From the NCBI GenBank assembly GCA_027579435.1, contig JANBPK010000848.1:115582-179581 (forward strand): a stretch of 64,000 bases of DNA, read 5' to 3'. The first letter of the stretch is position 1, and each line of letters begins with the position of its first letter. Shown piece by piece: positions 56,768 through 64,000 of this stretch. Made by a program: the position numbers and the translations under genes. Source of the stretch: Candolleomyces eurysporus (taxonomy: Eukaryota > Basidiomycota > Agaricomycetes > Agaricales > Psathyrellaceae). The notes beneath the pieces were generated by a model, which was not told the origin of the DNA, did not search any database, and saw nothing but the letters and a program-made list of their open reading frames with translations.

Positions 56768-57751
56768 ATGGCGAGCAATAACTCCAATCACCTCAAAGCC
56801 ATCGCGGATGGTACAATCGAGACGGTGCGCCGTGGATTCATCGAAAATGGGTTCCATCGCCCAGTATTCTCGCTGGTTCCCTACCTGGACGTCATGTCAG
56901 AATCTGCGAGGTACTACACTCCTGAAAATCTACACTTGGCCCACTGGAAGGATCATCCGGCACAGTATCCGAATCAACCGCCCATTAGTGTGCGGGTTGA
57001 AGCACAGAAGATGACCACACTCGAAGGAATTCGATACATCCAAACCCTTCCGGGTCGAGCCCCATATAGCACGGTTGGCGTGCTGAATTTTGCATCCGCA
57101 ACACGCCCTGGAGGAGGGTTCAGGACTGGGGCGAAGGCGCAGGAGGAGTCACTGGCGAGGTCGTCGACATTGTTCAAGTCCCTCGAGTCAGAGACAGTTA
57201 AGGGGTTTTATGATCGCCACAACGCGAGTGGGTCGGATCCGTACTACACTCCTGCGATGATATATTCCCCTCAAGTCGTGTTCTTCCGGGATGATGATGG
57301 ACGATGGCTGTCGCCAACTGTGGCAGACGTGTTGACATGTGCAGCTGTCAACGCGAAGAAGGTGCGGTCCTCACCGAATCTTGGCCGAGATCCAAAGGTC
57401 GAGGAGTGGATTGAAATAGCGATGAAGGATAGGATGGGGAGGATTCTCGAGCTCTTTGAGTATCGAGGGGCAAGGGACTTAGTGTTGGGGAGTTTTGGAA
57501 CGGGGGTTTTTCAGAATGATGTTCGGATGGTTGCGAAGATTTGGAGAGAACTGCTTTGTGAGCAAGGAGCGCGGTTCAGTTTCTCATTTCACTCTGTGGT
57601 ATTTACCATACCGGACTCCAGAACCCTAGAAGAGTTTTGCGGAGCGTTTTGGGCCACCAGTGGAAGGAATTCGTTGGCGGAGGGCCGACGTGAGAATCAG
57701 CGTTCTCATAACAGAGGGAGGACGGGCGGCGAACAATCGAGGGAGGGTTGA
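56768..57751 (+). CDS. TIGR02452-type PARG, copy 2
   Basis: Intronless, 327 aa, starting MASNNSNHLKAIADGT. The signature is at the same place as in copy 1 (GGG 115-117, QEE 125-127 in PGGGFRTGAKAQEESLARSS). YTPAMIYSPQVVFFRDDDG, VLTCAAVNA and DLVLGSFGTGVFQND are kept. It differs from copy 1 mainly in the tail, which ends RTGGEQSREG without the 27-nt repeats. All catalytic residues expected from the family are present, so it is probably active. Confidence 0.82.
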   Translation: MASNNSNHLKAIADGTIETVRRGFIENGFHRPVFSLVPYLDVMSESARYYTPENLHLAHWKDHPAQYPNQPPISVRVEAQKMTTLEGIRYIQTLPGRAPYSTVGVLNFASATRPGGGFRTGAKAQEESLARSSTLFKSLESETVKGFYDRHNASGSDPYYTPAMIYSPQVVFFRDDDGRWLSPTVADVLTCAAVNAKKVRSSPNLGRDPKVEEWIEIAMKDRMGRILELFEYRGARDLVLGSFGTGVFQNDVRMVAKIWRELLCEQGARFSFSFHSVVFTIPDSRTLEEFCGAFWATSGRNSLAEGRRENQRSHNRGRTGGEQSREG

Positions 57752-58083
57752 CAGTCCATGGTCACGTACCAAGGCTGACATATACTTAAGAGCACTGGAG
57801 GTTCCGGCTAATACATCTTGATGTCTATGTACAAATGAAGGGTCTGCTAGGGGATTTTCGTTGCCTCTAAATCGACTACTTTAGCCTCTTTTCCGAATGA
57901 TACCTCCCAATCATGACTTGAAATCGACAGTTACCTTCTCTCTATGGGGATTTCAGCTTTACCTCCTCCGCCTAGAGGTTAAATCGGAGTTGGTGACCAG
58001 CGCTCAGCTATAATGACCGGCTTCGAAGGACTCGGAACTTCCTAACGGGTGAATATAGCAACATGTGATCTTTACTGCATATC
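57752..58083. other. 3' flank of PARG copy 2
   Basis: 57760-57930 is the duplicate of 56020-56200. No gene is seen before the tRNA at 58084. Confidence 0.4.
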
Positions 58084-58166
58084 GCATTAATGGGGTAGTG
58101 GTAACCTGGGTCGTTGCCATTCGAGTTAAGCTCGACCCGCCGGGGGTTCGATTCCCTCTTAATGCA
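58084..58166 (+). tRNA. tRNA-Gly(GCC) with a 12-nt intron
   Basis: A complete cloverleaf can be drawn. The acceptor stem is GCATTAA (58084-58090) with TTAATGC (58159-58165). The D arm is GGGT-AGTGGTA-ACCT. The anticodon stem is GGTCG (58109-58113) with CGACC (58133-58137), and the anticodon GCC is at 58116-58118. The variable loop has four bases, and the T arm is GGGGG-TTCGATT-CCCTC. The B box GGTTCGATTCC matches consensus exactly. The 12 bases at 58120-58131 fall after position 37, where nuclear tRNA introns lie. Removing them leaves 71 bases, the normal length for this tRNA. Confidence 0.88.
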
Positions 58167-58169
58167 GTA

Positions 58170-58174
58170 TTTTT
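58170..58174 (+). terminator. RNA polymerase III terminator of the tRNA gene
   Basis: Five T directly downstream of the tRNA (58170-58174), the usual Pol III stop signal. Confidence 0.75.
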
Positions 58175-58274
58175 GCGGCTGTTCCGCTCACACCCAAGTT
58201 GGGAACGACGCGTTCATTGTTCTTTCGTCCACTCGTCAATGTGCATTGGCCATATTACCAGGCGTTTTGCACCA

Positions 58275-59574
58275 ATGTCCGATAGCGATGACAATGGGAA
58301 TCTGGAGTTACCGCCAGCAAGTGACACTGTCAGTTATTATTTCCCTCCCTCATCGTCCGCACCCAGACATTGAAGTTGACAATGCTGCCCAACAGCTCGA
58401 GCACCACCCTGACACTGACACTGACAATGCTGCTCAACAGCCCAAGGATGCCCAACAGCCCAAGCATACCCAACAGCCCAAGCAAGCCCAACAGCCCAAG
58501 CAACCGAACAATCTCAAACGCCGAGAGATCGCTGCGACAACCATTGCCACGATAGACGATGGTTCTTACGAACTAGATGGGCAGACCTATGAGCTACGAC
58601 CCACTGTGGACGACATGATCGAACGCACGATGTATTATCCGCCAGACTCTGAATTGGCCGACTGGCCGAAGGCTCCAGCAAGCGAGGAGACTAACTCATC
58701 GAACTTCCAGACGGACGTTCAGATTGTCCAGTGCTCGACGCTCGAAGGGTGTCAAAGACTGCACGAGCTACTGGCAGGATTGGAAGGGGACGGGGACAAA
58801 CGCATTGGGGTGCTGAACTTTGCCTCAGCCAAGAAGCCTGGAGGAGGATTCTTGACAGGAGCGCAAGCACAGGTGAGTCCTCTTTCGTGCACCGACGCAG
58901 CTATTGAGCTGATTCGGCTCGCGTGTGCTCAGGAGGAAACTATTGCTCGTTCATCGACGCTTTATGCGAGCCTGATGATAGACACTGCTCAGCAGTTCTA
59001 CACCGTACATCATAGCTGCATCAAGGACGGCTATTACACCCATGCTATGATCTATTCCCCGAGGGTTCAGATCTTCAGGAATGACGCAGGGACCTGGCAT
59101 GCACCCATTGAGGTTGATGTGCTCACGAGTCCCGCGGTCAATGCTGGGGACGTTAGGCGCAAAGCCAAAAGCCAATGGGAAGAAGGGGACTCAGAAGAGG
59201 AAAAGATCGAAATTGTCATGAAGGAGCGCATGGGACGACTCCTCTATCTGTTCGAGCAACAAGGTGTGCGGAATCTGATTCTTGGCAGCTTCGGCACTGG
59301 GGTGTTCCGGAATAGTGTCGAGGTCGTGGCTAAGCTCTGGATAGAGCTCATGATAGCTGAAGGCTCTCGATTCAAGCACTCATTCGAGCGCGTCCTTTTC
59401 GCGATCATCGACGCTCCCACCGTGACCAGGTTCCGCGATGTGTTCAATGCTTCTCCCTCGGAAGAAGCCCCACTCGAAAACGAGGCTGGGACCGGGGATG
59501 CAAATGATCCGGAACCCTCGAACGGAGATGAAAGTAGCTCGGCGGCGACGGGAAAGGGAGACCCCAAGCTGTGA
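58275..59574 (+). CDS. TIGR02452-type PARG, copy 3, with introns and AQQPK repeat
   Basis: Exons 58275..58320, 58367..58872 and 58933..59574 encode 397 aa (start MSDSDDNGNLELPPAS). The N-terminal extension contains a short tandem repeat (QQPK units). The core reads IGVLNFASAKKPGGGFLTGA, and after splicing the signature QAQEETIARSSTLY completes GGG-x7-QEE. YTHAMIYSPRVQIFRNDAG, VLTSPAVNA and NLILGSFGTGVFRN follow. The second intron falls inside the signature loop; copies 1 and 2 have no intron there. The C-terminal 50 residues are acidic and disordered. It is more diverged from copies 1 and 2 than they are from each other. Confidence 0.82.
58432..58503 (+). repeat. Coding minisatellite (QQPK units)
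   Basis: Four to five units of 12-15 nt built on CAACAGCCCAAG encode QQPK with one variable residue pair between units, in the N-terminal extension of PARG copy 3. A related GACACTGACAATGCT repeat precedes it. Confidence 0.7.
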
Positions 59575-60476
59575 CGTACGCCCCCGTACGCCCTCCTATA
59601 CGTATGTCCCCTGTTCTTACATTCATGGCAATCTATGGCTCAAAAGCACGACTAACAGGTGGCTGAGCTTTGCGTCTGGCAAGTGTCCCCTCGATCTACA
59701 AATGGTTCGATATCTAACAGCTTCATGCTGTTCACTGGACTGCGCATTTAATATCGTAGTTACATCTGTACATGCGGTGGCTCTCGATCGCGAGAAATTT
59801 GTTATCGGTGAATATATCAACCCTTCGCCCCCATCCGTTTTGGCTAACATGCCCCAATAAACTTCTCTTAGTTGCAACTCGCTCCGTGAATGATGTGAAA
59901 TGAGCGGGACCCAGGAATCCGGTGACTTGCTTTTGTGGGCTTCGTTTCTTCAACCTGTCACTAGGCATTATGCATTATGACCGGTGTTTGAGAAAGCTTC
60001 CTAAAAGAGTGTAGTTCCATACAAAATCCGCGATTCCACCCTTCGTTACCGCAGACATGAGGCTTCCATGAGGTTTCTTCATATCGTCACCTCATCAACG
60101 GCAGTTGCACAGGTATCGGGGGTTCGAATACCGTTAATATGTGACCCCAGATTAGTCTTGCCTTTCACCCTCAAGACCCTGCCTATCTCGCAGCATAGCG
60201 CCTGCGTGTTTCCGGTTGTCCTCAGTTAGGCGCTTGGTAACCTTGATCGAAGTCAAGGCGATCGCTCGACATCGGCGGAGTAACAACCGCACACGAGCGT
60301 AATTGTTCAGAGGAAGAATCGGATAGTACGTCCTACACGTGGATTTTGAGGTTGGATGTAAATGAGATCTAATTTAGTCGTTCATTAGATAAAAGCTTGA
60401 CAGCTTCTCGAGTTTGGCTCGCCATTGTTCGCCCCTTTCCCACTTTTCGTCCCACCTCAAAAGCTCTTTCGTCAAA
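59575..60476. other. Intergenic, nothing recognised
   Basis: A T-arm-like GGGGGTTCGAATACC occurs near 60117-60131, but no acceptor or anticodon stem can be formed around it. No gene is seen before the leader of the BTB gene at 60477. Confidence 0.35.
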
Positions 60477-61439
60477 ATGCCTCCCAAAGCCTCTACAAGC
60501 AGAAGCACGAGCTCGGTTGACGAAAAGATGAAGTATCTGGAACTCCATTCGAAATACTATCTGGTTGGGGGAGACCTGTTCGTCTTGGTGAGTCCACCTT
60601 TCGTTTCTATGCCGGCTTTGGCTTATCTAGCGGTTATAGATTGATACGACGATCTTCAAAATCCATTCGTANTTTTTTCAAGCGTGAAGCGAAGAATTTC
60701 TACACGAAGCTCCTGGATCCAGTGTCTCCGGGAGATGAAAAGCGGGGAACATCTGAGACCAATGCAATTAGGGTCGAGTCGGTTACGGTGGAAGAGTTCG
60801 AGCATTTCCTCTGGGTTTTCTATAATCCGTGGGTCCCGCTCTAGATCGGTTTCCAATTCTTCTGAACTTTTGTTGCAGGCGGTACGATATCTATGAAGCG
60901 GACCTCAAGGTGTGGTTCTCGATTCTCAGGTTGGCCCATCGGTGGGGCTTTCCCCAGGTCACCGAATTCGCTCTTCGTGAAATTAAGAGAAGAGAAGACG
61001 AGATCGATCTCGTCAGGCGCATCGTCCTCTATCAAAACTACAACGCTCCGGCAGAATATCTCGTTCCCCTCTATGCACAACTCTGCGCTCGCGCGACGAG
61101 TCCGACAGATGAAGAAACCTCGTTGCTCGGAATCGAGCAAACCCTCAAAGTGTTCGTCGCCCGTGAGAGGATCCGTTCCAGTGGTGGGGTGAGCCCACTG
61201 CCCTCGGGAACAAAGGAGACGGATACTTATCCCGCTATCTCGTCTGTCCTCGGTCTGCCTGAGTATCATGGCAGTCCATTCGGTATGTCCGATCCCATCC
61301 ACTGCGCGTAACGTTTCCCTGAACACCGGTTCTCGAATTTACAGACCAGCAAGAGGCCACAGTTGACAGCACTCCTATTGTGAGGCCACCCGTTGCCGGA
61401 AAGAAGAATAGCACTGGCAGGACGTCGGGGACCAAGTAA
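60477..61439 (+). CDS. BTB/POZ protein, second subtype
   Basis: Exons 60477..60587, 60640..60828, 60879..61282 and 61345..61439 encode 265 aa. Exon 1 ends KYYLVGGDLFVL. Exon 2 holds IDTTIFKIHSYFFKREAKNF and then EEFEHFLWVFYNP. Exon 3 is RYDIYEADLKVWFSILRLAH, then WGFPQVTEFALREIKRREDE. The N at 60672 stands beside a T run; dropping it restores SYFFKRE, the key BTB helix. This subtype has the VHRYFF/IHSYFF motif common in agaricomycete BTB proteins, unlike the RVPKYR subtype elsewhere in the window, yet intron positions and phases are the same. Confidence 0.8.
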
Positions 61440-62197
61440 CGGGCCATACATCATTTTTTCTCTCATACTATGCTTCCTTCTTGATCTGTACAGTTTCTTG
61501 GGCACATCTCGTCGATCTCATTGCATCGCTTTCTCGCTGTATATTATCTTATTACCTCCTGTATTGTCACTGCATTGTATCCCTATCCTCATTTCATTTC
61601 CGATAAATATATGTATATTTGGACTGTATACGACCCAGCTATCTGGCTATGAACATTACCTGCGCCACTCTAGATCCATTCTCCATTCCGAATGGCGCAC
61701 TGCCAAGTGCCGGCCAGAATAATTTTCGACACTTGCACGATGCAAGGAACTCTTGATGGATAGGAGAAGCTCCGAGTCCGCGCGCGCCGGTTGATGGCCC
61801 GCCATCAAGAGGCTCTCACGAGCCGACGGCCGCTCTGCTCTGCTCTGCCAGCATCGACCACCAACCACTGTCTGCAATGCCTTGCAATGCACAGATACAC
61901 CATTTTTAGCCGAGCTTGAACGACGGGGAGGCGCGCACGTTAGCGTGAAGGGAGAAGCCAAACAGCCGCAATTTTCCTCCGGGACGCCTCGTGTTCACCA
62001 GAACAATGGCCGGGTTAACCTCACCCTATCGAATTTCTCAATCATGAAAACGTGTTTCTACACGTGCCCCATCGCTTCGTACCCTTCAAAAACGCGGGTC
62101 GGCGAAAGAGGAACAGCACTTTCTTTCGATACCCAATCCCCTTTCCGACGATCCCCCCTTCTCTCTATACCCCTTCCCCCTTCTCTTCTATTTCACG
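61440..62197. other. Intergenic, no gene supported
   Basis: AT-rich 3' flank to about 61650, then mixed sequence and a pyrimidine-rich leader (62150-62190) before the ATG at 62198. No RNA gene or repeat is recognised. Confidence 0.4.
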
Positions 62198-64000
62198 ATG
62201 GCAGATGTTCGAAGCTTGACGCGGCATCATACCTATTATATCCCCTCTGCGGATCTTTCATTCCTTGTAGGTCCCAGTTTGCGTTCGCTCTGAGGAATCG
62301 ATGCTGATCTGGCATTCCCCCGTAGCTCGGTCATGTTCAATTTCGAGTACATCGGTACTTCTTTGAGCGGGAGTCGGCTTTCTTCAGGGGGAAGCTGACT
62401 TGGCCTATGTCGCCTGGTGCGGTGAGACAGGGGTCTAGCGATGCTGACCCTCTTGTGCTCGAGGACGTGAGGGCCGAGGATTTCGAACGCCTCCTCTGGG
62501 TGTTTTACAATCCGTGAGTTTTTCGCGATCATTTACCTGGGTCCAAGTCGCTGATCAACGGACGTTATAGACGATATTCCCTGTACGATGCTAAGGTCGA
62601 GGACTGGTCGGTGATCCTCAGTCTCGCGCACCGCTGGGGGTTTGCTGAGGTCAAATCCCTCGCGGTTCGTGAGCTGGAGAAGAAGGAGTTCGAGCCTATC
62701 GATCGAATCGTATATTACCAGACCAACGATGTCGATCGCAACCTCCTTATTCCCCACTACGCCTCCGTCTGCGCCAGGGAATCACCACTTACGCTCGCCG
62801 AAGGTCTCAAGCTCGGTATGGAGACGACGTTGGTCATCGCCAGCGCTCGTGAATTTATCCGTGCTATCCCGACAAGAGACGGACTGCGCAGTCCAGTGAC
62901 GCCGACTGTGGCGGGAGAGGAGCTCTTCGACATGATCCGTGAGCTCTTCAACATCCCGGCAGTACGCAAATTGGAGGGATCCCCGACCAAGGACGATCCG
63001 AAGCCGTCTTCATCCTCAGGTGGATCGGTAACATCTCTTCTCATTCGTTGGCAAAGTTGACTGATCTAACCTTTCCCNTTATTCTAGGCCACAAAGCCGC
63101 AATTAACAACGAGTCACCCACCACCGACTCAGGTGGCGCCTTCCTCACCGCCTCCTCGTCAGTTGCAGCAGAAGCCGCGCGTGCCCGAAGTGCCTCCAAC
63201 GCCAACGCCAGCGTCCAAGAAAGCGCTTCTGAAGGAGGTTCCGATCCTACAAACGCCTTCACTGCCACCACTTACGGTGCCTTCGCCGGTACTACCAATG
63301 AAGGAGGAAGCGAAGCCAACGGAGCCGACTTCTTCAATGTCGGCGGATACAGTACCTCCACCAACGGGAGCACCGTCAACGGAGGGCTCCCAAATGGACT
63401 CTTTGGAGACCCCTTTAGCACCAGCTCAGCCTTTGACAGCAGCGCAGAAACGGGCGGCGAAGGCGGCGGCAAGAAAGGAGAAGCAGCGACAGACCCAGCA
63501 GACGGAGACCCTGGAGACGGAGGACAAGCCGACAGCACCGCCGGAGGCTCTAGAGGAAAGCCACCTAAAAGGAATCGACGAACCTGAGCCAATGGTTGAG
63601 TCGCAGGCAGAGAAGGAGGAGGAAAGGGTGGAGGCCGGCGAGGAGAGGAAGAAGGGTGAGGTGGAGGCTGGTGGGGAGCAAAAAGACGAGGCAGCTGTCG
63701 GCGTTGGTGGGGATGAGAAAGCAGAAGAGGAGGTGAAGGTCGAGGAGGCGAAGGCGGGCGATGGCCAGACACAGGAGGTGGAGGAGCCGAAAGCGGAGGA
63801 GCCGGAGCAAGAGTTACAGGCTGATTCAAAGACAGNAAAATCCAGAAGAGAGCTCAAAGGCGGGGGAACATNAAAATNGGGGAAACTACCTGACGACCCG
63901 ACACAAGAGGAGACAGTGAAGGAGACAGAAGTGGAAACCTCCAAGACCAAGCAGGAGGAGCCGTCTGCCGAGACGAAAGCGGAGGAGCCAGTCGTCGAAA
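62198..64000 (+). CDS. BTB/POZ protein with long Lys/Glu-rich tail (runs off window)
   Basis: Exons 62198..62266, 62326..62513, 62571..63027 and 63088 onward. The core is LGHVQFRVHRYFFERESAFF to FERLLWVFYNP, followed by DWSVILSLAHRWGFAEVKSL and YYQTNDVDRNLLIPHYASVC. Exon 4 in its true frame begins ATKPQLTTSHPPPTQVAPSS, passes a basic patch (AAKAAARKEKQRQ) and becomes a long acidic-basic tail (EVEAGGEQKDEAAV, VEEPKAEEPEQELQ). It stays open to the window edge only if the Ns at 63836, 63872 and 63878 are dropped. The N at 63078 is in intron 3. The other plus-strand frame of exon 4 is also open for 179 codons, but is out of phase with the BTB exons. Confidence 0.75.

Noticed and set aside
60117..60131. 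T-arm/B-box-like sequence
   Set aside because: No acceptor, D or anticodon stems can be paired around it, so not a tRNA.
63088..63587. Gly/Ser/Thr-rich plus-strand frame
   Set aside because: Open for 179 codons but out of phase with the BTB exons; the in-phase frame continues through the whole exon.
63272..63950. Pro- or Ser-rich open frames on the minus strand
   Set aside because: Antisense of the K/E-rich tail of the last BTB gene; no motif and no start or splice logic.
1..64000. CRISPR arrays, bacterial operons, ribosome binding sites, riboswitches
   Set aside because: None seen; spliced eukaryotic genes throughout.
1..64000. LTR retrotransposons or transposase/reverse-transcriptase genes
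   Set aside because: No gag-pol, integrase or transposase motifs found in any frame; only one non-autonomous TIR element is supported.

Overview
The window is nuclear DNA from a filamentous basidiomycete, most likely an Agaricomycete. Genes lie on both strands and are cut by 45-80 nt GT-AG introns. Three conserved fungal housekeeping genes are recognisable: KRI1, RIT1 and the calpain palB/RIM13. The accessory genes are of families known to expand in mushroom-forming fungi: BTB/POZ proteins, F-box proteins, a NACHT-TPR protein and TIGR02452-type PARG proteins. Coding models were built by hand from splice consensus and reading phase. All exon coordinates are predictions.

Layout. 1-27 kb is a rearranged accessory region. 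It holds eight BTB loci in every state of repair (intact, transposon-broken, frameshifted, fragmentary), a NACHT-TPR gene, three paralogous small secreted proteins, and one intact membrane-anchored adhesin-like gene with three broken copies. A 3' fragment of KRI1 lies at 9.4-9.8 kb, so 6.9-9.8 kb looks like a decayed duplicate of the BTB / adhesin / KRI1 block at 23.1-29.8 kb. 27-37 kb is more conserved: KRI1, a one-TM protein, a SnoaL/NTF2-like protein and a candidate sororin-like cohesin regulator. 37-44 kb is a head-to-tail array of four intact BTB genes on the plus strand. 45-51.3 kb holds palB and RIT1 in convergent orientation, then a small basic protein. 51.5-54.2 kb has an F-box gene and its broken copy. 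54.9-59.6 kb has three tandem PARG genes with a tRNA-Gly(GCC) between the second and third. 60.5-64 kb has two BTB genes of a second subtype; the last runs off the window.

Themes. About fourteen BTB loci share one exon plan: phase 0 before the first core strand and phase 2 right after the end of the BTB core. This points to birth-and-death evolution from one ancestor. Several tails differ (coiled coil, FG-like, poly-basic, K/E-rich), so the BTB adaptor may be paired with changing partners. The most unusual sequence-level signals are a 584-nt intron whose last 534 nt before the acceptor carry no AG, a 4-nt microexon in palB, a GC-AG intron, a roughly 640-bp TIR element in a BTB gene with the empty site kept in a paralogue, and an intron in the tRNA-Gly gene. 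All twelve N characters sit beside homopolymer runs. In the three genes whose coding exons contain Ns, dropping them restores the frame.
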